Positions 53,780-64,000 of a DNA stretch of 64,000 nt are shown piece after piece. The stretch is from Diadema setosum (taxonomy: Eukaryota > Echinodermata > Echinoidea > Diadematoida > Diadematidae): contig CM067067.1 in NCBI GenBank assembly GCA_033980235.1, forward strand, positions 28,542,451-28,606,450. The letters are read 5' to 3'. Every line of letters starts with the position of its first letter. Position 1 is the stretch's first letter. A program made the translations under genes and the position numbers. The notes beneath the pieces are model-generated. The model had not been told where the DNA came from, did not search any database, and saw only the letters and a list, made by a program, of their open reading frames with translations.

Positions 53780-56700
53780 AAATTCTAATCAGACAGGTTA
53801 TATTCATTAAGTAACATTGATTTAATGTAAACAAATTAGAACATTTGATTAAGTCAGCGGGAAGATCATTCTAGAATTTGGGTCCGGTAAAAACAATTGT
53901 TTTCTGAGCAAGGAGTGTGCAAGTACGTGGAAGGTGAAATGAATCACTTTGTCTTGTGGGGTAAGCATGAACGGCATATTTTTTTTTTTTTTTTTAACAT
54001 GTGGGTAAATACGTCAGGTAACCCGTTAGCTGATAACTGAAACATAAATGTGCCTAAGTTGTATAAAAACAAATCAGCAACCTTAAGGAGTCTGTTTTCA
54101 AAGAAGAAATAATTCAGCAGTTGCGATCTTAACAATTTAATTTGTAGAGGGAGACAAACTGAAGAAACTCAAACCTGAAGAAATAATTCGTGTGGCAATA
54201 GAAATCGGCTAGATAACTGGACGAATAGCCCGTTTTTGTAGTTTGACAATTTTATCAATGTGTGATTTGGCACAATTTCCCCAGGCAAGTATACCGTTGA
54301 ATATAAATTTTTCAAAATAAACTTACGAAAAAAACGTTTTAGCTTATTTAAAATCCCAGTATTTCTTGAGAGCATGTTAGATAGATAATCTATGTGATAT
54401 TTCCATTTTAATTCATGGACAACATAAAGACCTAAAAATTTAGACGACTCAACTTGAATCAAACAATCATTATTCATTTTTATATCGCCAGGCAAATGGG
54501 TAACAGAGTTACTAAATAACATATAAACAGTTTTGTTTACATTAAGAGACAACTTGTTTGCTTGAATCCACATTTGAACCGACTTTAATTCTCTGTTTAC
54601 TGCAAGGGTTTTGGGGTTTCGATGTGAAAAGAATATATTAGAATCATCGTCAAAAAGAAGAAAAGATGAAACATTAGATGAATTTTTGAAATCAAAGAAT
54701 AAACAAAAGTGGGTCTAAGAGGGGTCCTTGAGGGACCCCGCAAGATAGTGTTTTTAAACTGGAACTAAAGCCGTTGATATTGACAAACTGTTTCCTGATG
54801 GTTAGGTAGCTCCTGAACCAGTCTAAGGCCCTTCCACGTATCTTATAGTGCGAGAGTTTATATAACAAAATACCGTGATCGATAGTGTCAAAGGCCTTGG
54901 ACAGGTCCACGAATATACCAACTGTATAGTGTAGCATGTGTAGCATGGGCTACGGGTGGATTGTCGTAAAGGAATAATTTCATCATAAGGCAGAGAAAAC
55001 ATTTCCAAAAATTATTAAATGCAGTTTCTACATCATTATCAATAGCAAAAACCTCTTCCCAGTTAGCAGTCAACAAATCTCTCCCTGAGTCTATCGATGT
55101 TACGTTCAGAAAAATCAATTAAATCAATTCAATCAAGTAAATATTTGAGTCTTAAGACAACAGCTTGTCACAAGAGGAACCGTGGCGTATATCGGGAAAT
55201 GATCTGATATATCGGATACTATGAAACCAGATGATACAGATGAAATATTGTTAGAAAAAAAAATATTGCTATCAACGTGGATGATGTATCATTCACACGG
55301 GTAGGTTTTCTGATTAACGGTATAAGGTATTTGGATAACATCAAATCTAAAAATTCTTGGCAGTGGACATTTTCCTTGTAATAAAGCAAATTCAAATTAA
55401 AGTCCCCCATAATAAAAATATTATTTTGATTTTTGGGAAGGCGCTAACAACAAATCGGAAAACGTTTCAAAAAAAATCCCGGAAATTGGAAGACGGTGGC
55501 TTATAAACTACAATATTCTTTTGTTTTGATATTTCAATTTCAGTAAAAAATACATTCCAAACTATCACACATTATATTCAGATCCTTCATTATTTGAACT
55601 TTCAAATTATTTGTAACAACTAGAAATGTCGCTATGCGACTGGTATGCCTCCGCCATAATGCATGATTCTCCTAATAGGCCCAGATAGTACATGTGGACA
55701 ATGTGTGATTACATTTTCACAAAATTGGCAAAATATTAAAATGACAAGTTTGTCACAAATGTCTTGAATGTTCACCTTCCTTGACCTAGGTTTAATTGGA
55801 TGAATAGGAGAGTATGTATTTGGGATTTAAGAAATTTAACTTGACTTTGACCCATTCATACGTTTATGCATTGGGTAATTTTCAAGGTATGGAGAAAAAA
55901 ATGCAATTTCTGTATCAAATAGTAAATTGTTACCATTTTCATCTGGCCTTTGACCCTAAAATTCATAAGAAAATCACTGTCAGGCAGAACATGCATAAAT
56001 ATGTAGTACGTTTCAAGATAACTTGAGCCACTTCCGAGATATGGAGGAAAAACTTAGTTCAGCACTTTTACTTGATCTTTGACCTTTTGACCTTTGAGGC
56101 AAAAACTTTCCAGAGAATCTCTATTAGGTTATACATGCATACACCAAGTGTAAAAAAATAATCCTGCTGGCATTGCATAAACATGAGGAAAAAAGTAAAA
56201 TTTTGAAGTGTTGCCCTTGACCTTTGACCCCTGACCTTTGACCCCATGAACCCTAAATTCTCTAGATAATCACTGCCAGTCAGTACATGTATATATACTA
56301 TGTTCCATGAAGATACCTTGAACAATTTCCAAGGTACAGAGAAAAAAGTGAAGTTTTAATATTTTTCTTGACCTTTTGACCTTTGACATTTGACCTCATG
56401 ACCCAAACTTTCACCAGAGAATCTTAATCAGGTAATACATGTATACACTAAGTTTTCAAGAAAATATCTTGAGGCAGTGCATAGATATGATGGAAATAGT
56501 GAAATTTTATGTATTTGACCTTGACCTTTTGACCTTTGACCTTGAGCATGTGCACCCAAAAGTTGATAGGCACAATTTCACCCCCTAATACACATACATG
56601 CCAAGTTTCATTAGGATACCTCAAAAGGTTTTGATAATTACCCTGTCCACAAAATTCATTACGGACGGACGGAAGGACGAACGGAAGGACGGACGGTCAA

Positions 56701-57000
56701 CCCGAAAACATAATGCCTCCGGCACCACTTCGTGGCGGTAGCATAAAAAAAAAATGAGGACGGCAAGTTATTTATCAAAGTCTCTGAGACACCAATGACG
56801 GAACAATCAGATTTCACCTGATTTAAAAATATTTTCAGCTGATCAATCTTTTTTTAAGACTTCTGATAATATATTGCAGAAGAAGAAGTTCACTCACAGA
56901 ATTCTTTTGCGTTTGCTCAATCATTTCATTCACGGAATAATAATTAGTGGTGATGTTGTAAGCTAACCGATCATTGGGATCAAAATCAAATCGCAGCTCG
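53780..57000 (-). pseudogene. CR1/L2-like LINE, interrupted by element (v)
   Basis: Reading the minus strand from about 56990: DPNDRLAYNITTNYYSVNEM and the start of the endonuclease (LQYIIRSLKKD) down to 56760. After element (v) the endonuclease resumes at 55625 (NIVVYKPPSSNFRDFFETF, MGDFNLNLLYYKENVHCQEF, FIVSDISDHFPIY with catalytic Ser-Asp-His). Then linker ANWEEVFAIDNDVETAF near 55060, RT motif [19 protein letters not shown] near 54920, [12 protein letters not shown] near 54760, and, after a gap where the Ala-Asp-Asp block is lost, WIQANKLSLNVNKTVYM near 54560 to the C-terminus near 53800. Frameshifts and stops throughout; inactive. Confidence 0.8.
55629..56752. mobile_element. Hairpin-capped tandem-repeat element (v), inserted in a LINE
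   Basis: The left end has GTCGC-TAT-GCGAC then TATGCCTCCGCCA; the right end has the hairpin ATGCCTCCGGCACCAC-TTC-GTGGCGGTAGCAT followed by A10. The core is about six units of roughly 170 bp with TTGACCTTTTGACCTTTGAC, TACATGTATACACTAAGTTT and GAAAAAAGTGAA. A GGACGGACGGAAGGAC microsatellite lies at 56663-56697. A perfect DR1 word is at 56530-56542. The ends separate two halves of a LINE endonuclease. Confidence 0.8.
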
Positions 57001-57141
57001 GGTGTGGCCGTTTAAAGTGACTGTAAACATACAGGGTTGTCAGTACAATCTGAAGTCTCGGTCACAAATAAGGAGTTTATATTAACCTCTCTTTGTGAAT
57101 TATGTTACAACTATTGGGGGAGGAAAAATTGATTGATGAAA

Positions 57142-57506
57142 TTGATTACGGACGGAAGGACGGACGGAAGGACGGACAGACGGATGGACGGACGGACGGA
57201 CGGACGGACGGACAACCCCGTACCTGCCAACATTTCAAGATGAAATATCTTACTCGTGGATTGCAAAAATCTTATTTTATATGCAAACTGAAGTTAAAAA
57301 TCTTACTTTCGGTCAAATCTTCAGAAAATACACATGAAAGGTATATCTAAATATTTTTTTAAAAATCTGATTTCTCTGACAGAAAATCTGATTTTGCTAT
57401 TTTTTAACGTAAAAAATCTTACTGAATCTGATAAAATCTTACTAGTTGGCAAGTATGCAACCCGAAAACATAATGCCTCCGGCACCACTTCGTGGCGGAA
57501 GCATAA
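57142..57506. mobile_element. Fragment of element (v) family (vi), carrying a MITE
   Basis: Only the 3' part is present: GGACGGAAGGACGGAC microsatellite (57147-57212), then CAACCCGAAAACATAATGCC and the hairpin CCTCCGGCACCACTTCGTGG to AGCATAAAAAC. A 239-bp MITE interrupts it at CAACCC. Confidence 0.8.
57219..57457. mobile_element. 239-bp MITE with CATACTTGCCAAC termini and 6-bp target duplication
   Basis: The ends are CGTACCTGCCAAC and GTTGGCAAGTATG. The same six bases, CAACCC, flank both sides (57213-57218 and 57458-57463) and appear once in the uninterrupted sister sequence at 56698-56703. The interior has several AAATCTTACT and AAATCTGAT words. Confidence 0.85.
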
Positions 57507-57890
57507 AAACAACAATGCATACAAACACACATGATCAGTCAGGCAATATATGTATGTATACAATATCACGTCTTGTGTTGATGTATAATATGTGTGATAA
57601 AACCTAAAAGTTTATGCAAATTTACGTTTTTATTACACATATACATCAAAACAAGACGCGATATTGTATCAAGAATGAGAACACATATTACGACACAACG
57701 AAGAACATGGGAAAAGGAGGAGCAGAGAAAAATAGGAAGAGAAATCTGTGAACAAGAGAACGTGATACTCAATCACCGTGACAGGTAAAAGTACGTGGGT
57801 TAGGCCCTATCGCGTAAACAATTTCATTATCTAATGTTGTATGTGTGAAAATTAAATATTTTCTTTGTTTTAATATCTAAATTTAATATA

Positions 57891-58895
57891 CAGGGTGTCT
57901 CAAATAAAACTATACACTTTTGAAATGGCTGCCGAATAAGAAATATATAATTATGGGGGAAAAGGTTTATATGTATGGATAGCTTATGGACTCAACTTTC
58001 ATATGACACCAAAAGGTCTACAAATAATTCATGCTTGAATGAGCACTACTCACTTTTGTAAAGGGTATGAAAATTAGGCTGCGCAGGAATTAGCCGTTTA
58101 AATTTTCGACAGGTGAGTCCGTTGGAGCTTACAAAACTGAAGTTGATATGATAAATTTATCAATTGCGATCTGTTTGGGTTTGCTGAGTGAGTTTTATGG
58201 TTTATTAAACCAAACTTTTGTGCCTGAGTAAACCGCAGTTACATTTATTTTATTGTAGCATTGTAAATTTTCCTGGTAGACTCAGTGGTGTGTTCATGTG
58301 AGTAAGGATGAGGTGATGGTACATGTTGCAATTTCCATGTTACACACTCTTATTTTTTACATCTGTGACTTGAATGAAAACCTTCGCCCCACATTGCAGT
58401 TATTTTCAGATTAGTAGAATAGCTCATTGATTGGGGATTATGTAAATTCATTATTCAAATACATTTTGTTGAAAATTTTGCTGATTCACATGAACACACC
58501 ACTGTGTCTACCAGGGAAATTTGCAATGCTACAATAACATAAATGAAACTGCGGTTTACTCAGGCATAAAAGTTAGGTTAATAAACCATAAAATTCACTC
58601 AGCAAACCCAAACTGATCGCAATTGATCATAAGTTTATCATATCAGCTTCAGTTTTGTAAGCTCCAACGGACTCTCCTGTCGCAAATAAGGCTAATTCCT
58701 GCGCAGCCTAATTTTCATGCCCTTTACAAAAGTGAGCACTGCTCATTCAAGCATGAATTATTTGTAACTTTTTGGTGTCATATGAAAGTTGAGTCCATAA
58801 GCTATCCATACATATAAACTTTTTTCCCCAGAATCATATATTTCTTATTCGGCAGCCATTTCAAAAGTGTATAGTTTAATTTGAGACACTTTTAA
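57891..58895. mobile_element. 1-kb near-perfect palindrome (long-TIR foldback or MITE)
   Basis: The left arm 57891-58303 (CAGGGTGTCTCAAATAAAAC, GAAATGGCTGCCGAATAAGA, TGACACCAAAAGGTCTACAA) is inverted at 58486-58895 (TTGTAACTTTTTGGTGTCAT, TCTTATTCGGCAGCCATTTC). Arms are about 410 bp with only scattered differences and the spacer is about 180 bp. The terminal CAGGGTGTCTCAAAT resembles mariner-type ends. No transposase. Confidence 0.85.
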
Positions 58896-59279
58896 ACTGT
58901 TGTATGAGCTATTCCAAAATACGGGTGCAGTATAAACAAATGTATACTTGATGTGTACAATACTCATTAAGGGGAGATGGAACTCACTGGATCGTCGCAT
59001 CGGATAGTTGTGTGATTATTTCGATGAAATTTCGATAAAACATTTTGTACAGATAATTACAATAGAACTAAATATAAATTTACCAAATTTAAATGAATAC
59101 AAATCTTTTATTTTCATAGTTTTATGTACAGAAACAAAGCTTCACTTTATATGCTCGGGTATTTAAGAACAATTCCGAGCGCCATCTTTTGCAATAAAAT
59201 GAGTTTGTCTTGTAACGCAATACAGGTATCGTCCCAAGCAAAGGATTCCATTATGTAGATACGCCATACGGTAATTAAG

Positions 59280-60168
59280 CTGGTATCTCACTGAGCGGCG
59301 AACGTTTGTGATCGTAGCGAATTTGAGATTCGCCAACTTTTCTGACGAATGTTTGCTTCTGCCATTAGCGACAGTTAGCGACTTTAAGCGATGTTTAGCG
59401 ACAATTAGCAGCACTTGAGAGAGTGTTGGCGAAAGACTTTGCGAAACACAGGTGGCGATTATTGGCGACTGTTAGCAAATGTTAGCGACTGTTTTGCAAA
59501 TATTAGCAACTGTTTGCAAATCTCTTGCGACAATTTGTGAACATTTTGGGACCTGGAAAAGTACCAGGCGATTATGTATAGTCAGACCCATAAAACGAAC
59601 GTACAACCTTCCACTGCATTCAGATCTCTTGTGACCACCGTTCAAGATGGATTTCCAGAATATGGAAGTGAATTTCTGCCAAGAAGAGGCTCAACGTGCT
59701 GCTATCCTTGAAGAGCCTCTTTGCCTGGCTGCTGCTACAGCTATCATGCACTTAAGAGAAAGAAGATGAAGAAAACAAGAAAGGAAGAAGAAGAGAAAGA
59801 CTGTTTGGATCAGAGAGTGGTTGTTGCAGAGGACAGACTTTGGTCAATATGAAAAGCTTTTGCAGAAATTACATGATAGAGATGTCAAGAGCTTCAAGAA
59901 CTTTCTTAGATTGGAACCTTGCCTGTTTCAGGAGCTTTTAGGAACCATATGGTTACTTGTTCGCTAACAGTGGCGAATCAAATAAAAATGTTAGCGACAC
60001 CGTATTACGACCGTTCGCGAATTCTTACGAGTTCTTTGCGTATGTTTGCAACAGTTAGCGAAAATACAAATTCGCCACAATAAAAACCGTTTGAGAACTT
60101 TCTTGCAACCATTTACGAACCCTGGCGAAATCCAAAATTCGCTACGTTCGCAAACGTGAGACCGACAC
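59280..60168. mobile_element. PIF/Harbinger-derived non-autonomous element
   Basis: The left end TGGTATCTCACTGAGCGGCG, then GCGAATTTGAGATTCGCCA, pairs with the right end TGGCGAAATCCAAAATTCGC, then CGTTCGCAAACGTGAGACC. The subterminal zones are dense in GCGA, TTAGCGAC and TTTGCGA words on both sides. Inside lies the N-terminal part of a Harbinger transposase (59647-59961). It is an internal-deletion derivative, which keeps termini plus a coding stub. Confidence 0.8.
59647..59961 (+). pseudogene. PIF/Harbinger transposase, N-terminal fragment
   Basis: The frame starts MDFQNMEVNFCQEEAQ and reaches an in-frame TGA at 59767; in the same frame it continues with a basic stretch (KQERKKKRKTVWIREWL), then QRTDFGQYEKLLQKLHDRD and KNFLRLEPCLFQELLG. 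The Trp-Ile/Val-Arg-x-Trp-Leu, Phe-Gly-Gln-Tyr and Phe-Arg/Leu-Glu-Pro run is the typical start of Harbinger DDE nucleases. The catalytic DDE part is entirely missing. Confidence 0.8.
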
Positions 60169-60224
60169 ATTAAGCCCCGTGTTACATCTGTCGAACTCGT
60201 GGGCTGTTTTTACGGTTACAGCCC

Positions 60225-60600
60225 GTTATTCCGAAGGTTCGTTATTCCGAAGGTTATTTAATCCGAAGGTTCGTTATTCAGAAGATTCGTTATTCCGAAG
60301 GTTCGTTAATCCGAAAATGAAACAAGATTCTTTATTCCGAAGGTTCGTTAATCCAAAAACGAAATAAGGTTTGTTAATCCGAAAATGTAATAGGGTTCGT
60401 AATTCCGAAGGTTCGTTAAACCGAAAATGAAATAGGGCTAGTTATTCCGAAGGTTCGTTGATCCGAAAATAAAATAAGGTTTGTTATTCCGAAGGTTCGT
60501 TAATCCGAAAATGAAATAAGATTCCTTAGTTCGAAAATGAAGGTTCGTAAATCCGAAAATAAAATGAGGCTCTTAAAATTCCGAAAATAGAGTAAAATTC
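60225..60600 (+). repeat. Short-period array of TTCGTTATTCCGAAGG / AATCCGAAAATGAAATA (left)
   Basis: Alternating words GGTTCGTTATTCCGAAGG and GTTCGTTAATCCGAAAATGA, with AATAAGG or AATAGGG spacers, repeat about ten times with substitutions. The small frame at 60179-60367 is an artefact of it. Confidence 0.9.
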
Positions 60601-61619
60601 TGGTTGTGACAAAATATGGTGTTGTACATGATTGTAATTACTGTCTTATGCGTTAGTTGATAGGGTGCGCATATGTGTGAGTGTGTGTATTGAGGTCAAG
60701 TACAGAACCTTTAAAATTACTGTTTAAATGCCCATCTTATCCGCTCTCACCCCCATTATCGTCGCCTTATAGCCTCACGTTTATCGGTAGTCTAAAATTC
60801 ATCATCATCATCATAACATCAGGAGAGGCATGTTCACTCATACTCTCTTTGGACACATAAACACATATGAACACACACAATAGAGTAAACAGGCACACAC
60901 AAACACACGCAATTCCATACAAACTTTTATCGGCGACGTATAGAATGCCGTCGTAATTTGTAATTTCATTTGTACATGTATACTGACGATGAACGTAGAG
61001 GTATTTTCTCCTCCGGAGGATGAGCTCGCCCCCTCCCACTCCTTCACTTCCCCATCATTGTCAGGATAATACATTCATTATTTGAAATAATTACCATATT
61101 CTGCGACTCTAACATGTCTCAAGCAGGAAAAAAATCACACATGCGTGGACTTAAAAATACCGATCAGTCACTACAGGTAAGAAATTATTTTTGCTTGAAT
61201 TCAATGAGAAGTTAAATGCAGTTCTCCACTTTTTTGTGTGACATGACATATGGAATTCATGTCGTTATGGTAACTGACAAAATGTAAGCCAGTGCTTTGT
61301 ATCATTTCTAGCTCTCGTAAAGTTAAGTAAATTGGGTTTTACACTCCATTATGATAGCCTTTGCCATGACACCAGTTGTATTACGTATTACCAAAAGAAA
61401 CTGCAACTTTTTTGAGTGTGCAAAACCCGATTTTTTACACATATTTAGATGTGCTGTTTGGATCTTCAAGTTACGGTACCCATTGTTAGAATCGAAAAAA
61501 ACAACCAAGTTGTGAGTTTGCATGCATTTCACTTTCTTTAAACATATGATTTTTTTTTTTTTTTTGGGGGGGGGGGGCACCGCGGTCACCATCTTAAAAC
61601 AAAGAGAAGGCATTCAAAA

Positions 61620-61999
61620 TTAAAGGGATGGTATAGTATTTGCTGAGATGGGGCGTCAGGTTTCCAACTTTTTTTGTAAGATAATGAGAAACTTCTTATG
61701 AAATATTAAAGAGCATGTAGTTCTACGAGGAATTCAAAGTTTATTCGATGTAAATTGCTTTTGAAATGGCCGAGATATTCAAAACAATGGGATCCTTATA
61801 AAACGTTGGACTCACCTTTTGTTTGACCCTGTGTTTTATTTTGTTTTTGGATATCCATTTAAACCGATTTTAATACAATACACTTGGAATTTATTTTGGA
61901 ATTGTATTCTTTTTAAATTTCACAGGTGATTTCTAATTATCTTGCAAAAAGTTAAGATTTTAATCTGCCATCTCAACCAAAACTATACTATCCCTTTAG
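61620..61999. mobile_element. MITE with TTAAAGGGATGGTATAGT termini
   Basis: Left TTAAAGGGATGGTATAGTAT, TGCTGAGATGG; right CCATCTCAACCAAAACTATA, CTATCCCTTTAG. About 32-bp inverted ends, 380 bp long, lying between the two inverted arrays. The left flank has TTAA; the right has TTAG. Confidence 0.8.
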
Positions 62000-62730
62000 A
62001 ATACCTCGCCTGTATGACATAAATCTCTTTATAAGACACTAATACCCCAGAGGATCGATAGGCACCCCAACATAACCTACATACACACAGACACAAAATA
62101 AAAAGGGGACTAACTGCAAGCACCTCACAAAAAAAAAAAAAAAACCAAAACACGCCCCGTCATTGGACATTGGTACAATTAATTAAAAAACAAACAAACA
62201 AACAAACAAACAAGCAAACAAACACGTATTGATGTTGGCGATTATATTGGTCGTTATCATATATAATGGATATGATACCGAGTGCTGAAAAATAACCATT
62301 ATGAAGGTGGACGATGTGAGATCATAATTACACGGAGCCGCTGCATTTCGAATATAACGACTACAGTATGGGGAAGGTGGGGCATAATGAAGCACTTAAT
62401 TTCAAACTTGCAATATGACGTCGTTACTGTTATTATCATTAAAAATGTGAGGGTGTCTGAAAATAGGCTATAGAAAAAATAACACAGTCCCCTACGCTCT
62501 AAATCCAATCGCTCAGGTAAATAAGATTGTTCAGACTGAATTAAAATCAAGATTCTTGATCTACGCCACTTCTTCACGCAACACGACGTGCCTTACCTGA
62601 AGATTTATGCACGTGTATCAGCCTCCTCAGAGACAATATCGAATTTTCATTGCGTAATATTCAAGCAGTTTTATACTTAGTTGATTAGTTGATTACGACA
62701 ACGTATTTTGTCATTACAGTGAGTTTATTT

Positions 62731-63263
62731 CATTTTCGGAATTACGAACCTCATGTCATTTTCGGATTAACGAGCCTTATTTCGTTTTCGGATTAACGAA
62801 CCTTCGGAATAACGGACCCTATTTCATTTTCGGATCAACGAACCTTAGGAATAACGAACCTTATCATATATTCGGATTAACGAACCTTCGGAATAACGGA
62901 CCCTATTTTTATTTTCGGATCAGCGAACCTTCGGAATAACGAACCTTCGAAATAGCGAGCCTTATTTCATTTTCGGATTAACGAACCTTCGGAATAACGA
63001 ACCATATTTCATTTTCGGATTAACGAACCTTCGGAATAACGAACCCTAGATCATTTTCGGATTAACGGGCCTTCGGAATAGCAAACCCTATCTTATTTTC
63101 GGATCAACGAACCTTCGGAGTAACGAACCTTCGGAATAACGCCACAAATGTTCGGATTAACGAACCCTTTTTCATTTTCGGATTAACGAACCTATATGTA
63201 TAGGGAATTTGCGTGTTTCGGATCAACGAACCTTCGGAATAACGAACCTTCGGAATAACGAAC
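62731..63263 (-). repeat. Short-period array, inverted partner of 60225-60600
   Basis: CATTTTCGGATTAACGAACC and CCTTCGGAATAACGAACC repeat about a dozen times, the reverse complement of the left array. The pair is about 2.1 kb apart. Confidence 0.9.
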
Positions 63264-63410
63264 AGCACCCGTTTTGGTCTAGTGTCGAACTCATGGGCTT
63301 TATATGTCTAGTGTCATACTCATGGGCTGTATGACTCGTGAGCTGTATGACTCATGGACCTGTTTTCAATGTCGAACTCGTGGGCTGTTTGACTCGTGGG
63401 TATTAGTCCG
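63264..63410. repeat. ACTCGTGGGCTGT repeat cluster
   Basis: GTCGAACTCATGGGCT, GTCATACTCATGGGCTGTAT, GACTCGTGAGCTGTAT and GTCGAACTCGTGGGCTGTTT (63371-63390) repeat irregularly. The last word is identical to 60190-60209, just outside the left array. Confidence 0.75.
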
Positions 63411-63564
63411 GGAGCCAGCGGGGGTCATCCTAGCTGAAAAGGTTACCAATTTTTATGTGTATAGCAATTTAGTACATATGCCCCTGAGTATGGAAATGCA
63501 CGTCTGGCTGGTCATCGGTGGTGGGTGTGGCCAGGAGGGCCACAAAAAGGACCCCCCAAAATTA

Positions 63565-64000
63565 GGCTAGCCTAGCTGGAAAAGTAACCCCATGAAAACC
63601 ACTGGAACTTGTTCGTTACACTTACAGGATAAATGAATGACCATTGTCAGACGTTTTAAGTGGTGGGGAGTAGCCGCCAGACGCCCTTAAAGGCCCAACT
63701 CCAGCTAGGCTAGCCTAGCTGAAAAAGTAACCTCATGAAAACCACTGGAACTTGTTCGTTACACTTACAGGATAAATGAATGACCATTGCCAGACGTTTT
63801 AAGTGGTGGGGGGTAGCCGCCAGACGCCCTTAAAGACCCAAATTTTTCCAGCTAGGCTAGCCTAGCTGAAAAAGTAACCTCATGAAACCCACTGGAACTT
63901 GTTCGTTACACTTACAGGATAAATGAATGACCAGTGCCAGACGTTTTAAGTGGTGGGGGGTAGCCGCCAGACGCCCTTAAAGACCCAAATTTTTCCAGCT
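63565..64000. repeat. Satellite with 143-147 bp period, running off the window
   Basis: Unit starts at GGCTAGCCTAGCTG at 63565, 63708 and 63855. Each contains TGGAACTTGTTCGTTACACT, ACGTTTTAAGTGGTGGGG and AGCCGCCAGACGCCC. The unit junctions form the 20-bp perfect palindrome CAGCTAGGCTAGCCTAGCTG (63702-63721, 63849-63868). A degenerate unit start is visible near 63430. Confidence 0.95.

Noticed and set aside
60225..60600. CRISPR-like short repeats
   Set aside because: Words are degenerate, unevenly spaced and without unique spacers; the inverted partner array marks a foldback structure.
63565..64000. CRISPR-like regularly spaced repeats
   Set aside because: The repeats are contiguous 145-bp satellite units without unique spacers, in an animal genome.

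Overview
This is eukaryotic, animal DNA and almost certainly from a marine invertebrate, probably a deuterostome such as an echinoderm, hemichordate or lancelet. The grounds are a split protein-coding gene with GT/AG introns, LINEs, a Penelope-like element, a DIRS element, tRNA-derived SINEs and very many inverted-repeat (MITE or foldback) insertions in AT-rich DNA. I cannot name the species. There are no bacterial operons, no CRISPR array and no convincing free-standing RNA gene.

Host gene. The minus strand carries the 3' part of a gene for an M1-family zinc aminopeptidase (aminopeptidase-N type, C-terminal ERAP1_C-like helical domain). Four exons are well supported: 51695-51882, 39703-39901, 30333-30503 and 29187-29324. 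Each continues the family alignment and the splice phases agree. Two weaker candidates lie at 28906-29017 and 25945-26081. The catalytic exons would lie beyond position 64000. The introns (about 12 kb, 9 kb and 1 kb) and the downstream DNA are packed with mobile elements.

Layout. 1-5140: mostly anonymous AT-rich DNA with one MITE. 5141-7077: a 5'-truncated CR1/L2/Jockey-like LINE with an open reverse transcriptase frame. 8001-16225: a four-level nest. A SINE with a 7SL-like head and a tRNA-like body is split at TTAA by a piggyBac-like TIR element; that element holds a DIRS retroelement; the DIRS holds a hairpin-capped tandem-repeat element. 16226-18570: a DIRS end fragment joined to a second LINE copy that is itself split by a foldback insertion. 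19686-28059: foldbacks, LINE debris and a Harbinger-like MITE. 31139-34228: a long-TIR element holding a LINE, which holds a MITE. 34330-38350: a Penelope-like element with a nearly complete RT plus GIY-YIG protein and a hammerhead-like motif. 40432-48362: MITEs and tandem arrays. 49181-57506: several hairpin-capped tandem-repeat elements, a tRNA SINE and a third LINE type. 57891-64000: a 1-kb palindrome, a PIF/Harbinger relic, a pair of inverted short-repeat arrays and a satellite that runs off the window.

The most unusual material is (a) a set of elements of different sequence but one shared build: a terminal motif, a diverged tandem core, a GAC-rich microsatellite, then a 3' hairpin that repeats the terminal motif; their cores hold repeated nuclear-receptor DR1-like or RFX X-box-like words; and (b) the 7SL-tRNA composite SINE. 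All assignments are made by eye; no database search or alignment program was run.
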